Part shown: positions 53,503-64,000 of the stretch, in pieces
How positions within the stretch are numbered: the stretch's first letter is position 1
Layout: every line of letters begins with the position of its first letter
Source of the DNA: Amblyomma americanum
Taxonomy: Eukaryota > Arthropoda > Arachnida > Ixodida > Ixodidae
Assembly: GCF_052857255.1 (NCBI RefSeq)
Contig: NC_135498.1
Location: 91,582,757 to 91,646,756 of the forward strand
Length of the DNA: 64,000 nucleotides
Reading direction: 5' to 3'
Position numbers and translations under genes: made by a program
Notes under the pieces: generated by a model
The model's database searches: none
Told to the model about the DNA's origin: nothing
The model's input: the letters and a program-made list of their open reading frames with translations, nothing else

Positions 53503-54741
53503 ATGAGTTCCGGAGGAGCGGCGATAGAGGCTCTTGCTGGCCGTGGAAACAGGTTTAATGCCTACGCAGATAACAAGTACGAGATTGTTTTGCCTACTCT
53601 GGCAGCAGGACGTGTTGTTCTTAACACGGTGTTTCTTCACGGTGACGTGCGAGCGAGGCCCTACAAGGTCGAAGCTTTTCGAAAAGCCCTCGCCAACGCT
53701 GGTGCGTTCCCCGATGTCGCGCCATTGGGGGCGCATCTGATTATTCATGTGTGGGCGGTGACGTTCAGCAGTGCTGAAGCGGCGATGAAACTTGCTGTAT
53801 TCAAAGAGCTACAAGAGAAATGACGCCGGTGCATCATTTTCGACCCTGAGCGTCAGCAGGTAAAGCTGCGCCTGCATTGGATGCTGCACGGCGTCGCTGA
53901 CGACGACATCCGGACTGCTTTCGCGGCTTTCGGAAACGTGACGGAGGTGACGCGGGAGCGTTGGCCCGCCCAAGGTATGAAGGCGAAAGGCTCAACCACA
54001 AGAACCGTGCTACTCAAGTTGAAGCCGGGAATGAAGGTGGATGATTTGCCACTACAGTTGCGAGTAGCCGGTGATCTGGCCCTCGTGGATGTGCCCTGGT
54101 GACTGATGCAGTGCTTGCGTTGTCACGGCACGGGTCACGTTCGGCCGCGACTGCAAGGTGCCCAGGTGTTCCCAGTGCAGGCGCTACGGCCACGCGGACG
54201 CGGACTGCGTCCGTACCTACGCGTCGGCGACCGGGCTCGGAAAGGCGAGCGACACCGCGGAACTCAAGGGCGCCGCCGAGGCGGAGGAAGCAGCGACTGG
54301 TACGGACGAGCGGGCAAGCCGGCTTCAACGCTTGCGACGTCTGTGGATTCCAGTGATAGCAGCCAGGCTGGCGACGAACCAGCGAGCCAAACACTGACGG
54401 CAGCCTCCCTCGGCTTCGCTATGGGAACGGGGCATGACCTCCAGAGCCTGAGGCCGTCGAGGCAAAAGACTCGAACGAGGACCACCACGAGAAGAGCGGC
54501 GCCCGCACAACTCGCCTCATGCCCCCCGTCACCTCCCCGCCGAAGCGTCCCCACCCCCGAAGGGGACAAGCTGATAGTGCCAGGCTTCGAGGAACCCCCA
54601 GCAAAGACGACTCAAGCCCGGCGTCCGATGCTTCGGCCGCGGCCAATCTTTTTGCATGACAAGCGGGCCGGCGACAAGGTACTCCTCGACCAGGCCGATG
54701 TTCTTCCGCCGGACGATACCGGCGGCAACAGTGGCGTCTAG
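53503..54741 (+). pseudogene. LINE ORF1, RNA-binding protein with two zinc knuckles
   Basis: ATG at 53503: MSSGGAAIEALAGRGNRFNA, ADNKYEIVLPTLAAGRVVLN and AHLIIHVWAVTFSSAEAAMK. An in-frame TGA (53821-53823) interrupts it. It then continues VKLRLHWMLHGVADDDIRTA, FAAFGNVTEVTRERW, LKPGMKVDDLPLQLRVAGDL and DVPW with a second TGA (54100-54102). Zinc knuckle 1 (CLRCHGTGHVR) is split by a frameshift; knuckle 2 (CSQCRRYGHADADC) is in the next frame. The C-terminal tail (to 54741) is basic and proline-rich. ORF1 proteins coat the element RNA. At least two stops and two shifts. Confidence 0.75.
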
Positions 54742-54800
54742 CCGCGCGCTAGACGTGGGAGCTAAGCACCATGCTGTTGGGTCCTTCCTCTTGCGTAAAA

Positions 54801-55241
54801 ATGGCTCCTGCCTCCGCCTTTATAGTCACTACATTGAATGTCAGGGGTTTGGCGACTATGAAAAATCAAAGGCAGGTGTACCGACCTATTACGGAGCGCG
54901 ATATATATGTATTGGCCGTGCAGGAGACGAAAGTGGACGGCAACGAAGGAACCGACGGCATGGTGCGACGCTTCACGACTACATTTTTTGCGGTCGTCCG
55001 TCATTCAGTGTTGACATCGGCTGGATGCTTGCTCTTTGTAAAGATGATGCTGGGGCTAGAGGTGCAGGCTTTTATTTCGTGTGTGTTTGGACGGCGTATT
55101 GTCCTTGATTTTTCTCGTAACAGGATTGAGTGGTGCATTGTTACCGTGTATGCACCGAATGTGGTTGAGGAAAGAGTTGCTTTTTTCCAAACTATCCAAG
55201 AGCGCATTTGCATTGTGTTCTTAATGCACTTGTGTCCTTAA
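54801..55241 (+). pseudogene. LINE ORF2 N-terminus: APE-type endonuclease, truncated
   Basis: ATG at 54801: MAPASAFIVTTLNVRGLAT (catalytic Asn region), ERDIYVLAVQETKVDGNEG (catalytic Glu in QETK), TSAGCLLFVK, EWCIVTVYAPNVVEERVAFF (the YAPN box) and QTIQERICIV. The frame is clean until it runs out of homology at about 55220. The later catalytic GDFN and SDH boxes are missing, so it cannot nick DNA. Confidence 0.8.
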
Positions 55242-55319
55242 TGCAAAAACAGAAATACAAAATACAGAAATAAAAAAGAAATAAAAAAGACAGAAATACA
55301 AAATACACGACAGCCGTGG

Positions 55320-55600
55320 AGCCGCCGCGGTGGCTCAGGGGTTAGGGCGCTTGGCTACTGATCCGGAGTTCCCGGGTGGGAACCCGACCACGACGGCGCC
55401 CGCCGTGCGGTAATGTCAGTGCACGCTTAGGACACCCAGGTGGTCGAAATTATTGCGGAGGCGTCCACTACGGCAACTCTTTCTTCGTTTACTCTCTCAG
55501 TCCCTCCTTTATCCCTTCCTTTAAAGCGCGGTTCAGGTGTCCGCCGCAAAGTGAGATAGATACTGCGCCATTTCGCTTCCACAAAAAAAAAAACAATTTT
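55320..55600 (+). mobile_element. Tick SINE, fuller copy at the start of block B
   Basis: Head GCGGTGGCTCAGGGGTTAGG, then AATGTCAGTGCACGCTTAGG, CACCCAGGTGGTCGAAATTA, CCTTTAAAGCGCGGTTCAGG and TACTGCGCCATTTCGC. Part of the body between box B and ATGTCAGTG is missing, but the central segment lost in copy A (39859-40066) is kept. Confidence 0.85.
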
Positions 55601-55834
55601 CATTTTCAATTACGATAGCTTCTGTTACATACAGGTTGGCAACGCAGGCGGTGAGATTAAAAGTGCGCACATGGCGAGAAAGCAGTAAGATACTCGGAAA
55701 ACTACAGAATGGGTTCAGAAGGGATAAGTGCGCTTAGCTGACAGGCTGTTCGCGCTTATCCAATGCATAGAAATATGAAGGGCGTAAAATAGACCTTTTT
55801 ATTTAGCCTTCTTGAACATAAGCTGTACATATGA

Positions 55835-58080
55835 CCACATGAACAGCGAACTCCTATGGAACATGCTCTGATAGTGGAAGATATCCGCCATGAGAGAATT
55901 CATTTCCTACAAGAAATATGCCGAGATAATAAAGTTGAAATGACATGAGAAGAGATGAGAAGTATAACTGTCAAGGAACAAAGAATTAAGGCGAGGTTGT
56001 CCTCTATCATCTTTAGAATACAAGAAAGTAATTAGATAACAATATGTCCTACAGATTAGCCAGAAAGGTAGCAGACCAGCGGCTCCCCGGTTTAATTCAT
56101 TCGGACGATGTTGCACTGTTAGCAGATAGCCAAGAAAATTTGCGAACTCTCGCTAATCCTTTTTGAAGACGAAGGACTACATTTTGGGCTTCACTATACT
56201 CGATTATTCAGGTCTGATTATATTCAACGACAGAACTGATCAAACGTTTGCAATATGTGGCCATAAATTAAACGGAGTGCCCGAGTACAATTATCGCGGG
56301 GTATGGGTAAACGACGGACAGATATAAGTGGAAAAACACGGAAAGCCTTCTACCACGTAAGCGCGAAGAGATGCCGGGAGATAATGAAACATAGGTTATT
56401 ATGGGGGTACAACAAACACAAAGTACCGAAAGGAATCTGGAGCGGAATAACGATTCCAGAGCTTATTTTCGGGAACGCGGTTTTTTGCCTGAGAACAAAA
56501 GTTCAGTTGAGACCGAAAATAAACCAGAGAGCTGTTGGAAAATTAGCACTACACGTTCTCAGTGTAAACCAACAAACGAGGCAGCACAGGGGTATTTGGA
56601 CTGGGCAGCGTTCGAAGCACGGGAAGCTCAAACAAAAATATTATACGAAATATGCCAGAGGAAATTGGACGATAAAATATGGGAAGCTAAGGTATTTATA
56701 TGCTTATACAGAAAGAGCGTTGACACACAGTGGCGAAAAACGACTGTAGGAAACCAGCCAGTAAGTGTGCAGGACACGAAGACGGAGAAAAAAAAAAGCT
56801 TCAAACGACATGCAATAGCGCAGAAGGTGAAAATTTGATTATTTCTAAGGAAAAGAAGCAGAGTGTAGAACATCAAAATTGCCAAAAGCCGATGTGGACA
56901 GAAACTTTACGTGATAACTCGAGGCAGCACGGAACTGTTTAAGGCTGGGTAAGAGTGTCTTAGAACGCGAAGCTGTAAAGAAAAATTTAACCAAGATGAC
57001 ACGTGTGCAGCGTGTGGTAAATATGTGGAAACAACTAAACATATTATACTATAATGTGGCGATATCCAACCGCATGTGGATGCAAATAAAGTCACTCTTT
57101 CTGAGGCTTAGAGGTAACAATGGGCATGTGAATGAATCTGCGGTGGAAATTAGCAAAAATCGATTGGAAGCTCAAAACCCTGCGGATGACATAAGTTGTG
57201 AAGTGTAGGATTAAAAATGTTTTAAAAGATAATTGCTAATTTATTGACAGATTTATTAAATCGTTACAGAAATAGAAAGCAAAAGAGTGGAGTATGGTGG
57301 CGACTAGAACCATCCGGTATCAAACGGGACGCTCTTTCAGGAATGTCGACACAAAAGGAAGAAAGTGAACTATTAAACTGACGCGCAAGCAGCAGGAAAG
57401 CAGTTGGGGGAAAAAGTAATTTTCAGTTAAGAAAAAGGAACAGAGAGCGCTCTGTGGAAAACCAGGATACTGACGACATCGGCACATACACAATGTTGAA
57501 GCCGTGAATTGCGAAAGAAAATATGTACGATCATCATGGGGGAAGTAGGCGCTGCGGTGGCTCAGTGCTTATGGCGTTCGGCTCCTCACCCGAAATACGC
57601 GGGTTCGATCCCGGCCGTGGCGGTCGCATTTCGATGAAGGCTACATTCTAGAAGCCCCTGTATACTGGGCGATGTCAGTACACGTTAAAAAAACCCAGGT
57701 GATCGAAATTTCCGATGCCCTGCCCTACGGCGTCAATCATAGCCCAAGTTGCATTGAGACGTTAAGCGCCCCATAAAAGAAACTGATTTTAGGAAAAGCT
57801 ATCTCTATCTAATTCGAGGCCAGGACGGGAGTTTTGCGGACTAATGCATATCGACTCAGCTACCACGAGATAGACATATTACATGGTGCGTGTGGACAAG
57901 AGCAGGAAACGGCTGAACACGACAGTTTTCTGTAAAGGGTTTCACGCTACAGTTCAAAGCAGTGGGGCTGATTCATTCAAAGCATTGGGTTTTACGCGCA
58001 ATGAAGGTAAAATGGATTTTAAGCGGGTAGAAGAAACCAAGCGAAGGTTATCTGACTGGTGACTAAAATCCAGACAAAAG
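55835..58080 (+). pseudogene. LINE reverse transcriptase remnant, copy B
   Basis: Same order of fragments as 40290-42540: HSDDVALLADSQENLRTLA, GVWVNDGQI, RRCREIMKHRLLWGYNKHKV, ERNNDSRAYFRERGFLPEN-type shifted frames, RKSVDTQWRK and GFTRNEGKMDFKRVEETK. It keeps the HSDD form of the catalytic box and shares many stops with copy A. Confidence 0.7.
57542..57780 (+). mobile_element. Second-type tRNA-derived SINE, copy B
   Basis: Head GCTGCGGTGGCTCAGTGCTT, box B GGGTTCGATCCCGG, GCGATGTCAGTACACGTTAA, CTACGGCGTCAATCATAGCC and GACGTTAAGCGCCCCATAAA. Same insertion point as the copy at 42012, so it was present before the block duplicated. Confidence 0.85.
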
Positions 58081-58826
58081 TGAGATTACACAAGCCAAGA
58101 CTAGGTGGCGTGAACCAAGGCCTGATTTAAAGGGTTCATCGTTATCCGTCTATCCAGCGGGTATTGGCGGAAAGGTGATAAGGTCGAAGAACACATGATT
58201 AGTGCAGGAAATGCATTGCGTAATTATTAAATCGGTGGTGCGCGGAAACAAAATGAATCCGAAATTCCTGAAACCTCTGAGACAGTGAGAATTGGCCCTG
58301 ACCAATGTGGACGTTTAGACTGCCACCCCCTTCTAACGTAAGGAACTGGATTTGCCTTGCATGTTGAATAAGCGTTTGGTGTCATTGCATTCCTCTGCGG
58401 CGCCACTCATAGCCTGAGCCTATTTAGCGTGTTTGACCCCACAAACTAAACTAAATATCAACAATGCAACAGATACCCGGAACCACGGGCTCTTGTTTGC
58501 ACGTAACAAACAAACCCATGCTTCATAAAATTAATATCGAGAAAGTGACTCCTTTCATTCTCAAGAAAAACTTTCGAATTTGAGCGTCAATCACCCCCAC
58601 ATCAGAGAGTGAAGCGTCAAATAAAGTATAATCTACATAAAATTGAAATACCCATCAGTGGGCCTCAACATTTAGGTCTCAAAATTAAAACTTTTTCGTT
58701 GATATTGTAATGACTGCAAGCATATTGTTTCTTGCTGCGAGGTCAGAGCTACAGTGTAGCTCTTGGTTTACATGACTGCAATACGCACGTAAAAGATTGA
58801 ATCGACAAGTAAATAGGAAAGATGCA

Positions 58827-58967
58827 GAACTGGGGGACACTATCGGTTCGGTAGATAACCGGGCGCCAGTGAGGATGTACTAGACAATAGAGGACCTAGT
58901 GTTATTATTCTGCACATACTCCCCGCTATTCCCGCATCTCCCTCTAACCGATTGGCTCCTCCTATTC
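58827..58967. mobile_element. Small TIR element, copy B
   Basis: Left end GAACTGGGGGACACTATCGG, right end AACCGATTGGCTCCTCCTAT followed by TC. Same position in the block as 43296-43436, with a more eroded right terminus. Confidence 0.7.
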
Positions 58968-59010
58968 TAAAACTACTTGCAGACTAGAAAGCAGGAAAGA
59001 GTCAGTCCAC

Positions 59011-59241
59011 TTGCCAGTTGTGCCGGATTCTGCTGGTGAACCTGAGCAGCTTCACGAGGAACAGCCACTTGCGGAGGTCCCCTCGACGCCGGAGCCCCTG
59101 GATCTTGAGGACGGCCAGCACCTCAGCCTCGTTGACGTTCAGCACGATGACGAAGAAAACAGCTGCAGCGCCTGCGACAACACGAACACACCGTCACAGA
59201 CACGACAACAGAATGAGCCGTCGGACTTGGTGTGCACGTAG
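59011..59241 (+). CDS. Short acidic reading frame conserved in both repeat copies (copy B)
   Basis: 76 codons ending EPSDLVCT. It matches the frame at 43480-43710 with no stop or indel and several substitutions (for example GQHLSLVDVQHDDEENSCSA). No ATG at the start in either copy. An upstream AG suggests a possible exon. Unrecognised family. Confidence 0.35.
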   Translation: MPVVPDSAGEPEQLHEEQPLAEVPSTPEPLDLEDGQHLSLVDVQHDDEENSCSACDNTNTPSQTRQQNEPSDLVCT

Positions 59242-61375
59242 ACCAAGAGTTGCCACGTGACCTTCGCAGCCAATCAGTGACAAGAATGGGGAGAGGATGA
59301 TAAACGCCCAACCCTTTGAACTTTGAAGCCTTCCCAGTTATCTTATCTCCCCCTTTCACCCGAACCGGTCCAGTCGCTGCCATTTGTAGAAAACCGTCGT
59401 GCCCCGATTCCCCCAGCCTTCTTGCCACCTTCGTTCCCGGAATTTTTCAGCATTGCTGAATTTTCGTGCAAATCTGCAGCAGTGCATTGCATACTTTGCT
59501 GCAGCTTTGTGCTGTCTAATGATTGCTCTCATATTGCGGTTTTGGATGGCGCGTTTTTTTGTATGTTGCAGCGCTTTCTTCTTTTTTGCCCTTGCTTCGA
59601 AGTCGAATCAATAACCTTTACTCTTTTAAGGGTAATTGCAACTGGTAACTAAACCAAGTATCCTCTGCATTATAGTCGAATGCAACTCACGGCACAGCTG
59701 CATATACTAGTCGAAATATAGAATGGCGTCGACCGGTTATTATGGTGTCGCGGTTAATTTAATTTTGCGGAGGCAAGCCCTTGGGATCAGCCGTAATGAC
59801 ATGAGAAAAGGTGAACGCCATTTACAGGGTGCGCCCTTTGAGGAGCATTTGCACTGCACTGTTGAGTTGCATCTGACTTTAGGCATTTATATTTATGCCG
59901 CTGAAAATGTAATATCAAACTTTCCCATGACGCTTCTTCTAAGAGGTACTAAAGATCCTTCAGGGAAATTTTATTTAAGGTCGACTGTTATTTTATCAGG
60001 AAAAAATGACGAACACTTCCCGCTATTCTTCAAATTCCAAAAGGATTCAACAAGCAACCAAAGAAAACTTACCCATACAGGATGTGAAAATTTTCCCTCG
60101 CAGTCGTAGAAGGAAGCGACCAATACTAGATAAAAGTTTTGAAGTCAAATTCATGTTCCTTCATGTTCGATTATTGACATGGTAACTGTTGCTTTGATTG
60201 CGTAAATTTTCCAGCAATATATGCGATTTCCTTTTCTTTTTTTGCGGTGAAATTACAGGAGCCAAAAAGTCATTTTGGAGAACATTTACGTCAAACAAAA
60301 TATTACGCTGTGTCTGTTCGCGCATCCAAACTTGCAATTTTTCGGAATCGCTAAATAGGCGTTATCCACGTATTGTGATATATACTTTAAAAAAATGCGC
60401 GGTATCTTTTAAATAGGAGGCTCATTGCTTTCTGTCGACACATTTTTTCATCGCATGTAAAAAATTTCTTCAGATCAAAAATATTCAACGGACTTATCAT
60501 CCTTGTCCTAATACACATGAATTTTATTGACAGCATGTCCTGGAAACATTTAACCCGGCATCAAAGCAATAAAAATATTTGTGTAACGAGTAGCCACCAC
60601 TACCGCAGTTCCTGGCTTAAGTGCCTTGATTTTGCATTCAATTTATTTTTGTGCTGGTGCTTACTTTCCTGTCTTGGTTATTTATTATGTGCTTTGTTTG
60701 TTTGGTGGAACCCAGCTGACAGCTTCGCGGTGCAGAGGCAAGATTCGGCGCTCTTAATATTGCATTTGGCGAGCGGGACCAGATAGACTGACGACAAGAT
60801 GTGAGTTACTTTTCTCAGATGTTTTATTAGGTGCATTAGTTGTAGGCTAATCAGGTTAAGTGAATGCCATAGGGAGAAGGATTTAGTTTATTGTTCTAGC
60901 AGCCAGGGTATTCGAATCGACAGATTTTCAGCCCTTTTTTCAGGTGTCGTTCAATTGGAAAAGAAGAGAATACCGTGACCGAAAGTTATTCATTTTCCTG
61001 GAGGAAGGCTTTTGCCGTGAAGATAATTTTTCTGAGATGTGTTTGCAAGCGGTGTTTCAGCCTGCCCGCATTTTGATTATTGTGGCTTTATTAACAATCA
61101 AGTGTGATATATGATGGTCAAGGAAACTAGAATTACACGCTACGATTATGAGCGGGTTAATAAACATACAAGAAACGTAGTTTAAATCAGTAGCGGCGGC
61201 AGAAGATGATGGTTTTATGTGCGGCTGATGTGTATAAGTGCACGACTGGACATGGTTGACAGAGAAAACGCCACGCGGCAGAGTCACCAGAAATGTCCCG
61301 GAAGGAGAGATCGAGGTGGAGGTACTGCAGGAAACCGGAAAACCCGGGGAAAGGTTGGCGGAAAAGGTGGGGTAA

Positions 61376-61621
61376 ATGGCTACCGCAGCCATTGTAGACA
61401 ACAATGACCGACCTACGAACGCAGACCATATGGATGAGACCTGCGCTGGTGTGGGCACCGAAGATAAGGAAGTTTCTCAAGATCGCTTGAAACGGAAGGA
61501 CTACTCATATATTGCAGATGAAATGCCAGGAAGTGATAAAGAGAAAGGGGAGAAAGTAAATCACAGAAAGGAGGCCATTTTCGGAGCAAGCATTGGAAAC
61601 AGGACAAAAACGCCAGACTGA
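61376..61621 (+). CDS. 81-codon reading frame conserved in both repeat copies (copy B)
   Basis: ATG at 61376; same length as the frame at 45851-46096 and the same start and stop. Visible amino-acid changes include ATAAIV for ATTAIV, RPTNADHM for RPTSADHM, DRLKRKDYSYIADEM for DRWKRMGYSYMADKM. The C-terminal 29 residues are identical. The neighbouring MLIAGVWNMMWCAES stretch is altered further than in copy A. Confidence 0.4.
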   Translation: MATAAIVDNNDRPTNADHMDETCAGVGTEDKEVSQDRLKRKDYSYIADEMPGSDKEKGEKVNHRKEAIFGASIGNRTKTPD

Positions 61622-63004
61622 TAACAGCCAGCAGACATCGGAATTTAGTAGAGGGGGTCAGAAAGCAGATGCTTATCGCCGGTGTCTGGAACATGATGTG
61701 GTGCGCGGAATCAGTGATTGAGCCAGTAAAGGATGTGGTCAGTATCCGACGGGTCAGTATCAGTCGATTCGCACTGGCGAGTCGCGGAAGTCGTGCGGCA
61801 GGTTTAAATCGATCCGCTACGCTTCGTCCGTGCTGTAATCTGTAATTGACCTAAATCGGTGACGCAATGTTTAAACTCGCCATAGCTTATCCTCCTTAAT
61901 GAAGATGAAAAGCCAACTGACAAAGAACGTGGCAGGGCGTAATCTGGAAATCGTAGTGGCAGGACTGAAAGGTTTCCTCAGCGGCGACGCCGAACACGCG
62001 GGGGAAAGTTGAACCGAACCACACGATGCGTCCGGTTCGCGTGCGGTGCATCATGCGTGTGGTGTGTGTGGGGCTCCGCCAGCCAAAAGACTGCAATCGG
62101 AAAGGTACTGGTAGTGCCCTACTCCACCTCTCCGACGGGGCTGCCTGGGCGGACGGGCAGAGGACCCGGGGCTGCCACTCCACCTTTGTGACGTTTGTAA
62201 CTAGGAGGCAGCGGCGCTGCCTTCACTGTGGAGATAATTGTAAACTACCGTTGTTCTCTCTACTCTTCTCCAAGAGTGGCCTGATCTCACAATTCTCAGC
62301 GCACGATCTCTCACTAGACGGCTGCTCGCGGATGAACTGCGAGGGTGAGGTTCTGAACATCCTGGCCGCGACGGAGTGGTGGATGGTTCGACGCGTGCCG
62401 TATTTTTTTTTGTTTTTGATAGCCAATGTCCCGGTAGTGCTCGGCGAGAACAAATTAGCTGCCTTTTTGCATGCCAATTTCGAGGTGTTGCGCAATCGAG
62501 TAGTATTTATTGGTAGCAGGTCACAGGAGCAATACTGGTGATCATCATCGTTCCTGGCCACGTCTATTACAGAACAAAGACCTCCTTCACAAATTCTCAG
62601 AAATTACGCGGCGTCAGCTACGCCTACGCAATGCCAGCAGAGTTCCTTTCGTCATCTGACCTAACTCCCTCCAGGCTTCAGCTAAGCTTCCTTTCGCTCC
62701 GCACTGCTGTGGCATTTGCCCTGGGAATTCTCGGCGCTAAATTTTGATGTCGATATAGCAACTTCTGCGAAACCTTGGCCGGAACAGTTCTGAATCACGA
62801 TTGTGTAACACACGCTTGACTACGCTTCCATTGCTCAGGTCAAGCGTTACCCGATGAGTAGCTTTGCATGTCCGGAAATGATCCGCGTTGTCCGCTAAGT
62901 GCGTGAATGGAGCTATACACGTGTCAAAGGCCCGACTGCCCCGCACCGCTCCTTCCCACGCGCAGAAAAAAAATGCCAGGTTTAAACTTGGTTAAACCTA
63001 TTAT

Positions 63005-63172
63005 AGTATGAAATCATTGCCAAGGTCAAATTTCCGCAATGACCCGGGCCAAATCTAGTGTTCGCCACCATATCGGGCACGCTCAGTTATGGGTTGGTTC
63101 AAATCTGCCAAGGTCAATTCTCGGGGGTGGGTAGGCAATATTCTGGGACTATCGTGGGCCAAATATTGAGAT
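63005..63172. repeat. GGGCCAAAT-type repeat unit, copy B
   Basis: Contains GACCCGGGCCAAATCTAG, CACCATATCGGGCACGCTCA, CTGCCAAGGTCAATTCTCGG and TATCGTGGGCCAAATATTG. Matches 47455-47615. Confidence 0.6.
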
Positions 63173-63199
63173 TTTTTTATAACGTTATTTATTACCTCA

Positions 63200-63640
63200 G
63201 GGCATAACGGGAGTTGTGAAGGTAGAAAGAAAATGTGGGTGGGTGTTAAATGAAGGAGAAAAGGTGGGCAGATCTAATGAAGGCGACGAGGGAGCGGTGA
63301 TGTAGCCCCTGCGTCCAAGCAATATATGAGGACGGCTCAGCTGTACTGATTTCTGTGTACACGTTGCGCCGCATTGTTCAGGATGCAGTCTTTGCTGAGC
63401 GGTGACGGGCGACGCCTTGTGCGAAGAGCACTTCAAGTCCAAAATTTTCCATGATACATGTGCAGCAGCGAGGATGCACGGCAGCAGAAGACCGCGTGAT
63501 ATCAGTAAAATATTACGGAACGTTGCAGTCGCGTTGCGAAGCCACTGCTCGTGGCATACTAAACGACGCCTTGCGAACAGCATCCCTGCCATCCCTGGTC
63601 GCAGATACTGAACATACTTTCAAAACAGCCGCTGAGTCGA
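63200..63640. other. Block B tail, then unrecognised sequence
   Basis: 63200-63335 matches 50641-50790 (retroposon 3'-end-like). From 63340 on, a plus frame (63402-63611) includes ALCEEHFKSKIFH, which faintly resembles the C-x2-H end of a THAP domain, but the rest does not fit. No call. Confidence 0.35.
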
Positions 63641-64000
63641 GCCAAATGGGCCCAAAAATTGGTTTTAACTTGCTTAAAGAGTAACGCTAAAGCACTGGCT
63701 TTTTTTTTAAATCGCCGGGCCAAGTTTTGGAAATATCTCGGGCCAAGTCTGGAGGTCACAACAATGTTGGACATCGATTTTGGTCCTAATTGACCTAAGT
63801 CAGCCTTCGGGGTTGATGGAAATAAATTTTTGGGTTGTCCGAGAGACATTTGGAGGTCACCATCGTGTTGGGCACGGTTAATTATGGCTGGACATAGATT
63901 GCGGTCGAAATCGCCCGAGGTAAATTTTGGGGGGCGGGTGGCCAAATTTTGGGGGCGGGCCCAGCCAAATGTGAAGGCCACTACTGTCAAGGGCGCGCTT
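63640..64000. repeat. GGGCCAAAT-type repeat, extended form running off the window
   Basis: Repeated phrases CCGGGCCAAGTTTTGG, CTCGGGCCAAGTCTGGAGGT, CACCATCGTGTTGGGCACGG, TAAATTTTGGGGGGCGGGTG and CCAAATTTTGGGGGCGGGC indicate at least two diverged tandem units of roughly 130-160 bp. Non-coding, satellite-like. Confidence 0.6.

Larger units (their letters stand above)
53390..55241 (+). mobile_element. Non-LTR retrotransposon, 5' half (leader, ORF1, start of ORF2)
   Basis: The leader AGGGAAGGTTTTACTCTGCA is shared with the copy at 6535. ORF1 (53503-54741) and the first 146 codons of ORF2 (54801-55241) follow in the normal order. The element stops abruptly near 55241, followed by an A-rich stretch and the start of repeat block B, so the RT half is missing. 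This is unusual, because target-primed insertion normally truncates the 5' end; the 3' part was probably lost by deletion or by the arrival of block B. Confidence 0.75.
55294..63195 (+). repeat. Large direct repeat, copy B
   Basis: Partner of 39832-47643. It lacks the P-type insertion and retains CTCAGGGC at the corresponding site (about 63195). Homology continues with the segment at 63200-63335. Differences from copy A are scattered substitutions and small indels, plus a fuller SINE at the left end and an extra segment at about 62830-62890. Confidence 0.9.

Noticed and set aside
63402..63611. LCEEHF motif reminiscent of a THAP domain end
   Set aside because: No preceding cysteine pair, no tryptophan at the right distance and no AVPTxF box were found.
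1..64000. CRISPR arrays, bacterial operons, ribosome-binding sites, origins
   Set aside because: None seen. Repeats are SINE-, LINE- or TIR-derived, and coding remnants have eukaryotic introns.

Overview
The window is eukaryotic and most likely comes from a hard tick (Ixodidae). The main clue is a tRNA-derived SINE with a box-A/box-B head ending in a GGTTCGAACCC-type box and a body I recognise as the tick Ruka-type SINE. It occurs in many complete, truncated and inverted copies. Introns with GT/AG borders, LINEs, Penelope-like elements and fold-back MITEs support a large repeat-rich arthropod genome. I see no bacterial-type operons, no CRISPR and no intact single-copy host protein gene. The genus is not determined.

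Layout. 0-9.5 kb: an inverted pair of Penelope-like (GIY-YIG) remnants, several SINEs, a SINE-tail minisatellite and decayed LINE pieces. 9.5-18.4 kb: mostly unrecognised sequence with fold-back/MITE elements at 12.8-13.7 and 15.0-15.2 kb. 18.5-26.1 kb: remains of one two-gene DNA transposon. A THAP-domain, DDE_Tnp_4-type transposase (+) faces a multi-exon gene (-) whose product combines an N-terminal domain, a SWIM zinc finger, a YqaJ-type nuclease and a PHD-like finger. A second head-to-head Penelope pair lies between them. 26.3-36.6 kb: non-LTR retrotransposon remnants on both strands, a Ty3/gypsy-type gag fragment, and a larger LINE with RT and RNase H remnants. 37.5 kb: a U2-snRNA-like sequence.

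39.8-64 kb is dominated by a ~7.8-kb block present twice in direct orientation (about 39832-47643 and 55294-63190). Each block carries SINEs of two types, LINE RT remnants, a small TIR element and two short reading frames kept open in both copies. Copy A is interrupted near its right end by a 2992-bp insertion (47644-50635). It has matching terminal inverted repeats, an 8-bp target duplication and a THAP exon, and copy B has the uninterrupted site. This is the signature of a P-superfamily transposon, which itself contains a truncated RTE-type LINE. Between the blocks are a tRNA-Leu(CAG)-like gene and the 5' half (ORF1 plus endonuclease) of another LINE.

Almost every recognisable coding segment carries stops, frameshifts or lost catalytic residues, so the window reads as a layered graveyard of mobile elements. 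All comparisons were made by eye. Boundaries are usually good to about 10-50 bases unless a terminal repeat or splice site fixes them.
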